DNA from: an uncultured Aquimarina sp.
Lineage (GTDB): Bacteria; Bacteroidota; Bacteroidia; Flavobacteriales; Flavobacteriaceae
NCBI GenBank assembly: GCA_947496555.1
Contig: CANMDH010000020.1
Span: 34,180 to 98,179 of the forward strand
Direction: 5' to 3'
Length of the DNA stretch: 64,000 bases
The notes under the pieces were generated by a model. The model searched no databases and was not told where the DNA came from. It worked only from the letters and a program-made list of their open reading frames with translations. How positions within the stretch are numbered: the stretch's first letter is position 1; the number at the start of each line of letters is the position of its first letter. A program made the translations under genes and the position numbers. Positions 18,107-27,792 of the stretch are shown here, in pieces.

Positions 18107-18286
18107 ATGAAAACGAATCTTTTAAACATCGATGGAGTCATAGTGCTTTCTAGAGAAAGCCAGTGTAAGATCACGGGACAAGCGGGAGTAGATTTATCAT
18201 TATGTGGTTGTTCTTGCAGTGGATCTGTAACGGGTCCTAAATATTGTGAGGACTATATTGCTTGTCCGCAAGTGTATACCTGTTAA
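18107..18286 (+). CDS. Cysteine-rich RiPP-like precursor peptide (orphan)
   Basis: This 59-aa frame starts with a leader (ILN-type start NLLNIDGVIVLSRESQ, then CKITGQAG) that closely resembles the GG-type natural-product leaders of Bacteroidota, whose pattern is 'LNxxGVxVLSxxxQxxIxGG'. After GQAG a 33-residue core follows with six Cys, spaced CxCxC, then one each near residues 47, 53 and 59 (C-terminal). It is a free-standing gene with its own terminator downstream. No modification enzyme or peptidase-transporter is adjacent. The double-Gly site is imperfect (GQAG). Function as a RiPP or bacteriocin is inferred from pattern. Confidence 0.62.
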   Translation: MKTNLLNIDGVIVLSRESQCKITGQAGVDLSLCGCSCSGSVTGPKYCEDYIACPQVYTC

Positions 18287-18342
18287 GAAATTTAGTAGTG
18301 ATCTAAATTTCAAGGAAGTACTTTTTAAACCTAAGTATTACT

Positions 18343-18376
18343 AAAGCCTGTTTATTAATTAGACAGGTTTTTGTTT
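18343..18376 (+). terminator. Rho-independent terminator of the cysteine-rich peptide gene
   Basis: A 9-bp stem (AAAGCCTGT / ACAGGTTTT, one G-T pair) with an 11-nt loop is followed by TGTTTT. It lies 57 nt after the peptide stop and just before the convergent mgtE stop. Confidence 0.7.
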
Positions 18377-18388
18377 TCGTTGATAGTA

Positions 18389-19738
18389 CTAAAACCCTAG
18401 AATGATTTTGGCAATGTAGAAAAATAAAAAGATTCCAAAAATATCATTGCTGGTTGTGATAAATGGGCCAGTAGCTATAGCCGGGTCAATTCCTCTTTTG
18501 TCTAGAATGATTGGCACAAATGTTCCGATAAGAGCAGCCACTATGATAACACAGAGCATAGATATCGCAATGGTGAAACTGAATAGCAAATCCATTCCGT
18601 CTAGTATACCAAAAAGAATCACCAAAATTCCCAATGTTACTCCACTAATCAGGCTAAGCCCAATTTCTTTGACCAACCTATTAAATAAACTACCCTTTAT
18701 ATTATTATTGGCCAAACCTTGTACAATAATTGCACTTGACTGAACCCCTACGTTCCCTGCCATCGCAGCGATAAGAGGTGTAAAAAAGAACAGTTCTTTG
18801 TATTTGGTTAGTGCTACATCAAAGCTTTCCATAATAAAAACACTACCCAAGCCTCCAAAAAGACCCAAAACTAGCCAAGGTAACCTTGCACGGGTTAATT
18901 CCCATACACTGTCATCTGCTTCGACATCCTGAGAAATACCTGCTGCTAATTGGTAATCTTTCTCAGCCTCTTCTTTAATGAAGTCGACAATATCATCTAT
19001 GGTAACCCTTCCAACTAATACGCCGTCATGATCAACCACCGGAATTGCTTCAAGATCATATTTCTGCATGACACGAGCTACTTCTTCACCTTGGGTATCA
19101 ACGTTTACATAATCTACTTTTGGGATATATATATCACTAATTTGAGCTTTGGTAGGAGCAGTGAGTAAGTCTTTTAAAGACAAACGTCCTTTTAACTTAT
19201 CTTCTTTATCTACTACGTAGATTGAATGTACCCTGGTAACATTTTTTGCTTGCCTTCTCATTTCACGCACGCACCCAGCTATGGTCCAGGTTTCTTTAAC
19301 TTTTACAAGCTCCTTGGCCATCAAACCACCTGCAGTATCTTCGCCATACGCAAGCAGTTCTTTAATATCTTCAGCATGCTTCTCGTCTTCTATTTCGGCA
19401 ATTACCTCTTCGGCCAGTTCATCAGGAAGTTCTGCCACTACATCGGCCGCATCATCGGTATCCATCTCCTCGAGCTCTTCGGCAATTTCTTTGGCAGAGA
19501 GATTTTCTAAGATGCGTTCTCGAAAATCTTCTTCGAGCTCCATAAGGGCTTCAGAAGTTTTTTTACTATTTAATAATTTAACTAGGTAAGTAGCTCTGGA
19601 TAGATTAAGTTCACTAAGGATTTCTGCAACGTCTGCAAAGTGTATTTCATTAAGCATATTGCGCAATTCCTTATCACTCTCAGTCGCGATGAGGTGTTTC
19701 ACCTGTTCTATAAGCTCATTGGAAACCTGAAATTGCAT
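18389..19738 (-). CDS. mgtE: Magnesium transporter MgtE
   Basis: The 449-aa protein has the MgtE order: an N-terminal superhelical domain of acidic helices (residues 1-130, with EEMDTDDAADVVAELPDELAEE), a CBS pair (about 135-255, including YDLEAIPVVDHDGVLVGRVTIDDIVDFI) and five membrane segments (about 285-449) with the pore sequence PLIAAMAGNVGVQSSAI. It is a Mg2+-gated Mg2+ channel in the inner membrane. A promoter-like TATCTTTG is present 37 bases upstream. Confidence 0.97.
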   Translation of the reverse strand: MQFQVSNELIEQVKHLIATESDKELRNMLNEIHFADVAEILSELNLSRATYLVKLLNSKKTSEALMELEEDFRERILENLSAKEIAEELEEMDTDDAADVVAELPDELAEEVIAEIEDEKHAEDIKELLAYGEDTAGGLMAKELVKVKETWTIAGCVREMRRQAKNVTRVHSIYVVDKEDKLKGRLSLKDLLTAPTKAQISDIYIPKVDYVNVDTQGEEVARVMQKYDLEAIPVVDHDGVLVGRVTIDDIVDFIKEEAEKDYQLAAGISQDVEADDSVWELTRARLPWLVLGLFGGLGSVFIMESFDVALTKYKELFFFTPLIAAMAGNVGVQSSAIIVQGLANNNIKGSLFNRLVKEIGLSLISGVTLGILVILFGILDGMDLLFSFTIAISMLCVIIVAALIGTFVPIILDKRGIDPAIATGPFITTSNDIFGIFLFFYIAKIILGF

Positions 19739-19775
19739 ACAGTAATTATTTAGCGAACCATTTTACAAACGCTCA

Positions 19776-19783
19776 CAAAGATA
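19776..19783 (-). promoter_or_regulatory. Bacteroidota -7 box for mgtE
   Basis: The minus strand reads TATCTTTG, an exact match to TAnnTTTG. No clear -33 TTG at ideal spacing is seen. Confidence 0.5.
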
Positions 19784-19858
19784 ACCAAAGAATTTAATTA
19801 GTAAGGCTATGATTCTTAAAACCAAAATCTATCTTATTTTGTAGATTCTATCCGGAGT

Positions 19859-20731
19859 TTAAGCTTTTGATTTTTCTATAATAAGAGTTAATTCTATAAA
19901 CTGATCAACCGATAATTGTTCTGGACGTTTATTAAATATTTCTAGTGATTTAATTTCCTCATGAAGCTGAAGTGCTTTAAGACTATTTCTAAGAGTTTTA
20001 CGTCTTTGTCCGAAGGCAGTTTTTACCACAGTAAAGAGTAATTTTTCATCACAAGGAAGCGAATATTCTTTTTTTCTGATTAACCGTAAAACCCCACTGT
20101 CCACTTTGGGAGGGGGATTAAAAACTCCTGGAGGCACCGTAAATAAATATTCTGCATTATAAAATGCCTGAGTAAGTACAGAAAGAATACCATAGGTTTT
20201 ACTTCCTTGTTTTTCGCAAATACGCTGTGCAACTTCTTTCTGAAACATCCCTGTAAATTCTGGGATACGATCCCGATTCTCTATAGTTTTAAATACGATT
20301 TGTGAAGAGATGTTGTATGGAAAATTACCAGTGATTGCAAATTGTTCATTTTCAAACAAGGTCCTTAGATCAAATTTCAGGAAATCGGCTTCCAATACTT
20401 GGAAAGAGGTATTTCCTGTTATTAGTTTACTATGTTCAAGACGAAAATTAGTATTGAGATACTCGATAGACTCGGTGTCGAGATCCATGGCGACCAGATT
20501 TAGGTCTTTTTCAAGTATATATTTGGTTAGTACTCCCATTCCTGGGCCAATTTCGATTACATTTTGGTATCCTTTAAGCGTAAGTGTATCACCAATCTTT
20601 CTGGCAATGTTTTCATCTTTCAAAAAATGCTGGCCAAGGTGCTTTTTGGCCCTTACTGCAGTTTTTTCTGAATTTTGATGAGAATTAGAAGTATGTCTTT
20701 TGTTTTTTTTGCGCTTAGTCATTTTGCTCAC
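19859..20731 (-). CDS. rsmA: 16S rRNA dimethyladenosine transferase (KsgA/RsmA)
   Basis: RsmA dimethylates two adjacent adenines near the 3' end of 16S rRNA. Motifs: [19 protein letters not shown]-binding [24 protein letters not shown] and the catalytic [12 protein letters not shown] (NxPY). A basic tail of about 25 residues precedes the usual start region ([10 protein letters not shown]...). The start at 20731 overlaps the end of the upstream DUF4286 gene by 17 nt; ATG at 20722 is an alternative. Confidence 0.96.
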   Translation of the reverse strand: MSKMTKRKKNKRHTSNSHQNSEKTAVRAKKHLGQHFLKDENIARKIGDTLTLKGYQNVIEIGPGMGVLTKYILEKDLNLVAMDLDTESIEYLNTNFRLEHSKLITGNTSFQVLEADFLKFDLRTLFENEQFAITGNFPYNISSQIVFKTIENRDRIPEFTGMFQKEVAQRICEKQGSKTYGILSVLTQAFYNAEYLFTVPPGVFNPPPKVDSGVLRLIRKKEYSLPCDEKLLFTVVKTAFGQRRKTLRNSLKALQLHEEIKSLEIFNKRPEQLSVDQFIELTLIIEKSKA

Positions 20732-21029
20732 TCACAATTTCTAATTCTGTTCTGAAGGCTACAAACTTGCCCGAAAATCGATCCGTTTCAGCACGAAGAC
20801 GATTGGCATCCTCATCATAGTATTTTTGCAAAATTTCTTTGCTTTTTGTGGTGTATTGAACGGAGTAGGTGATACCACCCATTTCTTCTTCGACCAATAC
20901 TTTGGTCATCAACGCTTTGCTAAATTTTCCAGTAGACAACATATCCGGGATGTGCTCATTCTTCATCCAATCCAGCCATTCGTCATGAACTGTTTCTTCA
21001 ATATTTATAGTGACATTGTATATATACAT
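20715..21029 (-). CDS. DUF4286 family protein
   Basis: The 104-aa protein matches the small DUF4286 family of Bacteroidota: [31 protein letters not shown] at the start (read in parts) and a tail [11 protein letters not shown]. The ferredoxin-like pattern suggests a dimeric alpha-beta barrel. It is translationally coupled with rsmA. No function is known. Confidence 0.85.
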   Translation of the reverse strand: MYIYNVTINIEETVHDEWLDWMKNEHIPDMLSTGKFSKALMTKVLVEEEMGGITYSVQYTTKSKEILQKYYDEDANRLRAETDRFSGKFVAFRTELEIVSEQND

Positions 21030-21074
21030 TATAGTTGTTTATCTTTAGTAGTTCGTCTCAAAGACCCAAAGAGG

Positions 21075-21082
21075 CAAAGTTA
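21075..21082 (-). promoter_or_regulatory. -7 box upstream of DUF4286-rsmA
   Basis: On the minus strand TAACTTTG matches TAnnTTTG about 45 nt before the DUF4286 start. It lies within a CTTTG-rich repeat run (CTTTGTAACTTTGCCTCTTTG-like), which could also be simple sequence. Confidence 0.45.
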
Positions 21083-21274
21083 CAAAGAAGCAAAGAAAGA
21101 TATACTAAAAAGAGGAAGTCATTAGTTATTTCAGTTATGCATCCTTTGCGGGGCTAAGCGTATTTTAATAATCAATAATCAACATATGCAACCTGAATCT
21201 AAGAACTGTTCTAGATTTGGAAAAATAAAACTTTGATTCTTAGGATCTTTGTAGCTTAGAAACTTTTAAGAAAA

Positions 21275-23062
21275 CTAATTTATTGCGTCACCGCGCAGCG
21301 TTCTGTATTTTTTTCGAGAATCTACAAAATAAATACTATCGGCATGATTAAAAATGATCTTTTCGTACAATTCTTTTGCTTTTTCTGGTTCTCCAAGCTT
21401 ATTTACATACAACTCGGCTAACCAATAATAGGCATCGTCTACCAAAATATCATCTCCATAAAATTCTATAATCTTTAGATAGTTTACCTTGGCTTTTTCG
21501 TATTGCTCTTCCTTTTCAAAAAGCTTAGCCTGACGTAAAAAGGCTTCATCCTCTATTTTTTCACCGCGATGCTGAGTTAGAATCTTTTCATAGGTGGCAA
21601 TGGCTTCTTCATTTTTGTTTTGAAAGGATTGTAGGTCAGCCTTAGCAAAAATTTTAAGCGCCGTTTGCGTTGAGTCCTCCAGTGAATTATCACTTATTAT
21701 TAGGCTTAGCTCCATAGCATCGTTGGCAATAAGCTGTGATGTTGAAGATTTCAGCACATCAAGCTGTGTTTGCGCCCAAGCAAAATCACCTTTATAATAA
21801 CTGGTTTTTGCAACTTTAAATCGAGCATCCTGGGCCAGGAAATTATTCTTTAAAGCATTTTGTACCTGAGTGTAATAAATTAGTGCCTGATTAAATTTTT
21901 GATCTAAAACCAGGATATCCGCAATTTTCATTTTCACTCTCGAAGACTGGAACCTGGATAAGCGCTCCCTATCGATTAAGTCTTTCAGGAAACGTATAGC
22001 CTCTTTTTTTTGATCCATATTAAAGGCTAGAAAATGGGCGTAATCTACCTGTAATCCAATAGTTTCTCGAGATTTTCCGTACTCGTTAAATACGGTGTTA
22101 TATTGTTCTACAATAGATTTGTATTCTTTTTTGTTGGCATTATCCACTTTTGCTTTTAATATGATTTTATGCGCCGTAAGTTTCATGTCCTTAGATGCAG
22201 AAGTCTCAAGAATATAATCAAGTATTTCTGTAGCCGATTTGATATCTTTTTCGGCAATTGCTATTCTGGCCAAGTCAATAATTCCCTGAGGTCCAACATC
22301 ATTACGTTTGTAAATTGCTTTTTCATGAACAAAAGCTTTTTTAAATTGCTTTTGTTGTATGAATAACCAACTTAGCATTTCATTATATAAAATATCAGGA
22401 TTTTGTTGAAGTCTTTTGATTAATAATTTCCTGAAAATTACGTTTGCTTCATGGGTAGGATCCTCCTCTATGTAGTCGCTAAAATTTCGTTGTACAATAT
22501 TGACATAATTGGGTTGCAATTGTAATAATGACAAGTAACTGTCAAACATTTTTTCTAGCTTTCCTTGCTCGCCATAGATTTTGGCCAATTGTACATTAAA
22601 ATTTGCTCTTGGATTGTCTTGCATGCCTTTTTCATAAATCAAGGCTGCTTGGTCTAGAAGGTTGTATTTTTCAAAAGTTTGTGCAAGAGAATAGGCGTGA
22701 TTTGCATTGTTGTTTTGATAGGCTTCTATGGCGTTGTCATAATATGTTTTTGCCTGTTCAGATTTGCCCTGTAGGTCATAATGATGTCCCAACTCTACCA
22801 TTAACTGTGCATTATAGGGTACTTGTTCGATTCTTTTTTTTAAAATACTCTCTGCTTTATCAAATTGTTCAAGCTGTTGGTGCGACTCTACTAATCCTAG
22901 CAAATAATTAATACGTCCCGGGTTTTTATCATATAATTTTTGGTAGATAGATAACGCTTTTTCATATTGTCCCTGTTGTGCATAGTTTTTTGCCAACTGT
23001 TCTGATTGCCCAACAACCGAAAAAGTCATAAACAGGGTGATATAGAAAAAGATAAGACGCAT
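21275..23062 (-). CDS. Tetratricopeptide repeat protein, periplasmic
   Basis: The 595-aa protein has a signal peptide (FSVVGQS end) and many TPR units, e.g. AKNYAQQGQYEKALSIYQKLYDKNP, ELGHHYDLQGKSEQAKTYYDNAIEAY and a C-terminal run AYYWLAELYVNKLGEPEKAKELYEKIIFNH (read in parts). Repeats cover nearly the whole length with a helical middle region. Such proteins scaffold envelope complexes; no partner is indicated by neighbours. Confidence 0.85.
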   Translation of the reverse strand: MRLIFFYITLFMTFSVVGQSEQLAKNYAQQGQYEKALSIYQKLYDKNPGRINYLLGLVESHQQLEQFDKAESILKKRIEQVPYNAQLMVELGHHYDLQGKSEQAKTYYDNAIEAYQNNNANHAYSLAQTFEKYNLLDQAALIYEKGMQDNPRANFNVQLAKIYGEQGKLEKMFDSYLSLLQLQPNYVNIVQRNFSDYIEEDPTHEANVIFRKLLIKRLQQNPDILYNEMLSWLFIQQKQFKKAFVHEKAIYKRNDVGPQGIIDLARIAIAEKDIKSATEILDYILETSASKDMKLTAHKIILKAKVDNANKKEYKSIVEQYNTVFNEYGKSRETIGLQVDYAHFLAFNMDQKKEAIRFLKDLIDRERLSRFQSSRVKMKIADILVLDQKFNQALIYYTQVQNALKNNFLAQDARFKVAKTSYYKGDFAWAQTQLDVLKSSTSQLIANDAMELSLIISDNSLEDSTQTALKIFAKADLQSFQNKNEEAIATYEKILTQHRGEKIEDEAFLRQAKLFEKEEQYEKAKVNYLKIIEFYGDDILVDDAYYWLAELYVNKLGEPEKAKELYEKIIFNHADSIYFVDSRKKYRTLRGDAIN

Positions 23063-23155
23063 TTTGCAAGTTTTTATGTAAAGATAGCAAATAGTCTTTA
23101 GTAGTTAGTTGGTAGCGGTTAGTTTAACGAATCACTAACCACAATTGAGTAACTA

Positions 23156-24427
23156 TCAATCAATCCACTCAAATCCGCAGTAAGGAACCAGGACTTCTGG
23201 AATTTTGATGCCTTTTGGAGTTTGATAATTTTCCAGGATACCTGCAAGAACTCTTGGCAGTGCCAGTGAACTTCCATTTAGGGTATGTGCCAATTGTTTT
23301 TTGCCATCTTTATCTTTGAAACGTAATTTTAAACGATTTGCCTGGAAAGACTCAAAGTTTGAAACAGAACTAATTTCCAGCCAACGATCCTGAGCTGTCG
23401 AAAATACTTCAAAATCATAGGTTAGGGCAGCGGTAAACCCGATATCACCTCCACAAAGACGCAAAATACGATACGGTAGTTTTAATTCTCTTAGGATCTC
23501 TTTTACATGTTCTACCATTCCGTCTAGTGCCTGATATGAGTTTTCTGGTTTTTCGATACGCACAATTTCTACTTTGTCAAATTGATGCAAACGATTCAAA
23601 CCACGCACATGAGCTCCATACGAACCGGCTTCTCTTCTAAAACATGGCGTATATCCTGTACAGCAAATAGGAAGGTCCGTTTCTGTTAATAATTCATCTC
23701 TAAACATATTTGTAACCGGTACTTCTGCGGTTGGGATAAGATATAGATCATCTTCAGTTACATGATACATTTGCCCTTCTTTATCAGGTAACTGTCCGGT
23801 ACCAAATCCAGAGGCTTCATTTACCAAATGCGGTACTTGGTATTCTTTATATCCCGCTTCGGTATTTTTATCCAGAAAATAGCTAATCAATGCTCGCTGT
23901 AGTCGGGCTCCTTTTCCTTTATATATAGGAAAACCGGCTCCGGTAACTTTTACACCCAGTTCAAAATCAATGATATCGTATTTTTTGGCAAGCTCCCAAT
24001 GAGGTAATGCACCCTCTTCAAGTGTTGGTACATTTCCTTCGTTAAACACTTCTTCATTATCCTCTTCACTTTGTCCGTCTGGTACAGAATCATGCGGAAT
24101 ATTAGGAATGGTATATAAAAGTTCTGCCAATTCCTTTTGTAAATCATCGAGTTGGGTAGATAATTCTTTAGAACTTTCTTTTAACTGTGCTGTTTTCTCT
24201 TTTAATAAATTTGCTTTTTGCTGTTCCCCATTTTTGAACAACATACCAATTTCTTTAGAAAACTTATTAGAATCTGCTAGTATATTATCTAATTTTGTCT
24301 GCGTTGCACGACGGTTTTCATCCAACTCGATTACCTTGTCCAGGATTAGAGCGGCGTCAAAATTACGTTTTGCCAAGGCCTTGATATAGGCTTCTTTGTT
24401 TGCTATGATCTTTGATACTACTAACAT
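23156..24427 (-). CDS. serS: Serine--tRNA ligase
   Basis: The 423-aa enzyme charges tRNA-Ser. The N-terminal coiled-coil arm covers residues 25-110 (long heptads with LKEKTAQLKESSKELSTQL). Class II motifs follow: motif 2 TGYTPCFRREAGSYG and the motif 3 segment NGSSLALPRVLAGILENYQ. Length and order are standard. Confidence 0.98.
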   Translation of the reverse strand: MLVVSKIIANKEAYIKALAKRNFDAALILDKVIELDENRRATQTKLDNILADSNKFSKEIGMLFKNGEQQKANLLKEKTAQLKESSKELSTQLDDLQKELAELLYTIPNIPHDSVPDGQSEEDNEEVFNEGNVPTLEEGALPHWELAKKYDIIDFELGVKVTGAGFPIYKGKGARLQRALISYFLDKNTEAGYKEYQVPHLVNEASGFGTGQLPDKEGQMYHVTEDDLYLIPTAEVPVTNMFRDELLTETDLPICCTGYTPCFRREAGSYGAHVRGLNRLHQFDKVEIVRIEKPENSYQALDGMVEHVKEILRELKLPYRILRLCGGDIGFTAALTYDFEVFSTAQDRWLEISSVSNFESFQANRLKLRFKDKDGKKQLAHTLNGSSLALPRVLAGILENYQTPKGIKIPEVLVPYCGFEWID

Positions 24428-24467
24428 GATGTCTTTTTTGGGCGATTGCCGGGCTATGCGTTATATC

Positions 24468-24516
24468 TTTTTTATAATTGTACCCTTCGAGAACCTCAGG
24501 GTACAATTATAAAAAA
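24468..24516. terminator. Long palindromic intergenic hairpin, copy 1
   Basis: A perfect 19-bp inverted repeat (arms 24468-24486 and 24498-24516) encloses an 11-nt loop, TCGAGAACCTC. The core is TTGTACCCT...AGGGTACAA with A/T tracts outside, so it can terminate transcription in both directions. It is about 100 nt beyond the HTTM gene stop on the minus strand. A second copy with the loop inverted lies at 27607. Confidence 0.75.
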
Positions 24517-24615
24517 GGATGCCACTTCTATCCCTATCGCAATGAAGGAGCAAATTTAAATAAAAGTGTGGTTTTAGAAGACTTAAAAAATTATGAATTT
24601 TATAAATTTTTTGAT

Positions 24616-25938
24616 CTATTCTGTACTGTATTTTAATATCCACGGGTTAGTAGTAAAAGAATTCCATGATACATTGGCAATATCCACTTCGGGATCGATA
24701 AAGGTTTTTCGTTTTTTACCATTTACTGATACACTACTTTTTACAAATACCGAGATGTCTTTTCCTTCTTTGGCATATTTTTTCTTTAGATGTTGAGCAA
24801 ACTGCCACATAAAGTCGGGTTTAGTATTTACCGAGCGAATTTGTTTTTGGGTCAAATAATCATTTTTCTTAATGATTTGTCGCTTCGGCTCAGCATCATT
24901 TTTATCGACTACATAGAAGTTTGTTATTCCAGAACGGCCTCGTAACATCATACGCCAGCTTAATCGATGACCTTCTTCGGTCCATAAAACATCTCCAGGT
25001 ATGAACCAGTGGCGTAAAGGCAGCGCAATCTGAATTATAAACCAAATGATAGCTATCGGAATTAAAAAGCGTTTATATGAGGGTACTATAACTTCATTGG
25101 CATTATAGAACTCTTTCTTTTTCATAAAAATTCGATGTATTCTTTCTTTTGAAAAGAAAAATACACTAAACGCCAATGACAAATACGGAAAGATCCCAAT
25201 CTGAAAGACAATCGAATTGAATAAATGAAAAAAGATACCTAGACAAAAAATGATAAATCTGGTTCTTTTCCATAGTAATAAAGGTATAACCAAGAGATCA
25301 AACAAAATCCCAAAATAAGCTACACTTACATGGGCCCAATGATTTTGTAAAATGGGTCCAACTATTGGATAATATGCACGTCCAGCCATTAGGTTTTTTG
25401 CTACCGTAAAATCTAACCAATCGGGATAAAGTTTTGCAACCGAAGCATAGGTATAAACGATCCAGAGTTGTAAGATGATCAATAATACCACCCAACGGGG
25501 CATAGCGATTTTTTTTAAAGATGGATTTCTTTTTACATCTACAGAAAAATAATTTCCTGCGGGTAATATGATCATTATGATCAATAATAACAGTAATAGA
25601 TAATAGTGGTTATTGTAAGAGGATTTTTGCATAAAATAAACACCTGCCCACATCACGGTATAACCCATCATGCTCCATCGGTATTTATACCCTACCATAA
25701 CCAAAAGTCCAAAAATCCCCATAATGGCAAAGTAAAAATACATCCCGTTACCAGGTAGTGGTTGCAAGAAGTCGAGTCCAATAAAATTAAAAGTAAACTC
25801 AGGGTCTACAAGAGTTCTTTTAATCCAACCAGTAAAAATAGCTCCAATAGCTTCTGCAGCAATTAAGAACCCAAAAAAGACTCTAAATATAATTAAGGAA
25901 CTATTGTCTATTTGAGTGAACAACCAACGATTGATCAT
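24616..25938 (-). CDS. HTTM-domain membrane protein (vitamin K gamma-carboxylase-like)
   Basis: The 440-aa protein has about eight to ten hydrophobic helices in its first 330 residues, with HTTM/VKGC landmarks: SSLIIFRVFFGFLIAAEAIG near the start, QKSSYNNHYYLLLLLLIIMIILP (read in parts), and LRHWFIPGDVLWTEEGHRLSWRMMLRGR followed by a soluble tail. Members are wide-spread in flavobacteria and mostly uncharacterised. It overlaps ribF by 4 nt. Confidence 0.85.
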   Translation of the reverse strand: MINRWLFTQIDNSSLIIFRVFFGFLIAAEAIGAIFTGWIKRTLVDPEFTFNFIGLDFLQPLPGNGMYFYFAIMGIFGLLVMVGYKYRWSMMGYTVMWAGVYFMQKSSYNNHYYLLLLLLIIMIILPAGNYFSVDVKRNPSLKKIAMPRWVVLLIILQLWIVYTYASVAKLYPDWLDFTVAKNLMAGRAYYPIVGPILQNHWAHVSVAYFGILFDLLVIPLLLWKRTRFIIFCLGIFFHLFNSIVFQIGIFPYLSLAFSVFFFSKERIHRIFMKKKEFYNANEVIVPSYKRFLIPIAIIWFIIQIALPLRHWFIPGDVLWTEEGHRLSWRMMLRGRSGITNFYVVDKNDAEPKRQIIKKNDYLTQKQIRSVNTKPDFMWQFAQHLKKKYAKEGKDISVFVKSSVSVNGKKRKTFIDPEVDIANVSWNSFTTNPWILKYSTE

Positions 25939-26867
25939 ACCAAAGAATTTATGTATTCACGAGAGAAATCTTCGTCCTGCTGCATGGCCTCTTTCAATTG
26001 ATCTACAGAATCAAATTTTTTCTCATCTCTTATGCGTTTAAGTAGCTCGATTTGTATCTTTTTCTCGTACAAATTAAACGAAGCATCAAAAAAATGCGTC
26101 TCTATGGTTTGATGGCTTCCGTTAACGGTTGGGTTGGTTCCAATATTCATCATTCCGAAATGAATTTTACCGTCGATATAAGATTTTACAATATAGACTC
26201 CATTTTTAGGAATAAGCTTATATTTTTCTTCAATGTGCAGATTGGCAGTAGGGTAACTTAATTTACGTCCAAGTTCTTTTCCTTTTACCACTCTTCCGGT
26301 TAACATAAAATTATACCCCAAATACATGTTGGCCTTGGTTACATTTCCTTCAAAAAGAGCTTCTCTGATTTTTGTAGAACTTATGGCCACATCATCTATA
26401 TCTTGTTTAGAGATTTCTTCTACCGTAAAATTATTTTGTATTCCGTAAGAAGCCAAATCTGTTATATTAGAGTTGCGATTACGACCAAATCGATGATCGT
26501 ACCCTATAATTACATGTCTTACATTAAGACAATTTACAAGCATTTGCTCTACATATTCGCCGGCAGTAAGGCGAGAAAATTCTTTGGTAAAAGGATGGAT
26601 TACAAGATTGTCCAAACCGGTTTTTTCAAGGATTTGTATACGCTCTTCGATCGTATTAATAAGTTTAATGCCCGAATCCTGTTGCAAAACCATTCTGGGG
26701 TGCGGAAAAAATGTAAGGATCACAGATTCTAGACCATGATTAGCGGTACTCTCTACGATGCGTTCTATTATTTTTTTATGGCCAATATGTACGCCATCAA
26801 AGGTCCCTATGGTCACTACCGAGGGAGCTTTATTGTCATATTCATCAGCACTGTGGTAAAGTTTCAA
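25935..26867 (-). CDS. ribF: Bifunctional riboflavin kinase / FAD synthetase
   Basis: The 310-aa enzyme makes FMN and FAD. The N-terminal adenylyltransferase domain has VTIGTFDGVHIGHKKII and VIIGYDHRFGRNR plus ISSTKIREAL; the C-terminal flavokinase domain has GRVVKGKELGRKLSYPTANL and GMMNIGTNPTV. Its stop overlaps the HTTM start (ATGA). Confidence 0.97.
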   Translation of the reverse strand: MKLYHSADEYDNKAPSVVTIGTFDGVHIGHKKIIERIVESTANHGLESVILTFFPHPRMVLQQDSGIKLINTIEERIQILEKTGLDNLVIHPFTKEFSRLTAGEYVEQMLVNCLNVRHVIIGYDHRFGRNRNSNITDLASYGIQNNFTVEEISKQDIDDVAISSTKIREALFEGNVTKANMYLGYNFMLTGRVVKGKELGRKLSYPTANLHIEEKYKLIPKNGVYIVKSYIDGKIHFGMMNIGTNPTVNGSHQTIETHFFDASFNLYEKKIQIELLKRIRDEKKFDSVDQLKEAMQQDEDFSREYINSLV

Positions 26868-26919
26868 GAAGTAATTTTTTTTGAATTATAAAATTAAGGA
26901 AATGTTGGGATACATTTCT

Positions 26920-27546
26920 TTATTTTCCGTTAAAGGTATTCATAGTATTTGAAAGTCCTGCGGTGGCAAAGGATTTTATTAGTGCTATTCCTTTGTCTAA
27001 TCGCTCGGGCATGGCAGCTTCATCTTCGTCACTCCATTCGCCAAGTACGTAATCTACTTGTCGGCCTTTATTAAACTCAGCACCTACGCCAAATCTAAAC
27101 CTACAATATTTTGAAGTATTTAGTTGGGTCTCGATATCTTTAAGCCCATTATGCCCACCAGCACTACCTTTTGCTTTTAGGCGTATAGTGCCAAAAGGAA
27201 GATTAATGTCATCGGTTACAACCAATAGGTTCTCTAGAGGAACTTTCTCTTTTTCTAACCAATATCTAACTGCTTTTCCACTAAGGTTCATATATGTATT
27301 GGGTTTTAGAAGTATAAAAGTTCTTCCTTTAAATTTATAGGTAGTAATATCTCCTAGTTTTTTGGTTTCGAAGGTAAGACCTTCTTCTTTGGCCAGTGCA
27401 TCCAGAATTCTGAAACCAATATTGTGGCGAGTATTATGATATTTGGGACCTATATTTCCGAGGCCGGCAACAAGAAATTTTTTCATTGGATCTTCTTGAG
27501 TTTCCTTTTTCTCTTTTTTAAATAATTTTCTGAATACAGAAAGCAT
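26920..27546 (-). CDS. pth: Peptidyl-tRNA hydrolase
   Basis: The 208-aa protein recycles peptidyl-tRNA. Key residues are in NIGPKYHNTRHNIGFRILD (catalytic His), LLKPNTYMNLSGKAV, LLVVTDDINLPFGTIRLK (Asp) and GSAGGHNGLKDIE. A 20-residue Lys-rich extension precedes the conserved KKFLVAGLGN start; ATG before KKFLV (27486) could be the real start. Confidence 0.96.
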   Translation of the reverse strand: MLSVFRKLFKKEKKETQEDPMKKFLVAGLGNIGPKYHNTRHNIGFRILDALAKEEGLTFETKKLGDITTYKFKGRTFILLKPNTYMNLSGKAVRYWLEKEKVPLENLLVVTDDINLPFGTIRLKAKGSAGGHNGLKDIETQLNTSKYCRFRFGVGAEFNKGRQVDYVLGEWSDEDEAAMPERLDKGIALIKSFATAGLSNTMNTFNGK

Positions 27547-27606
27547 ATTTTTATATTTTGTGTGAGGGATAAAAGCCTTTCAACAAGCTCGGGACAAGCT
27601 TTATAC

Positions 27607-27649
27607 TTTATTATTGTACCCTGAGGTTCTCGAAGGGTACAATAATAAA
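27607..27649. repeat. Palindromic intergenic hairpin, copy 2 (inverted)
   Basis: Arms TTTATTATTGTACCCT and its complement (16 bp) flank the loop GAGGTTCTCGA, the reverse complement of the loop of the element at 24468. The two copies therefore share a core in opposite orientation. Both stand in intergenic DNA of minus-strand genes. Confidence 0.75.
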
Positions 27650-27735
27650 AGATGCAGCGAATTGCCTGACCAAATCCCGATAGTTATAAGGATCGGAAGG
27701 AAGGGACACCCTCAAAAAATCTATGCAAAAATAAA

Positions 27736-27768
27736 AAAAGCACTTTGAATCTTACTCAAAGTGCTTTT
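27736..27768 (-). terminator. Terminator of the prs-rplY transcript
   Basis: A 13-bp stem (AAAAGCACTTTGA / TCAAAGTGCTTTT) with a 7-nt loop stands 25 nt after the rplY stop. On the minus strand it runs into a T-rich tract. Confidence 0.85.
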
Positions 27769-27792
27769 ATAATATATTCTATACTAAGAAAA

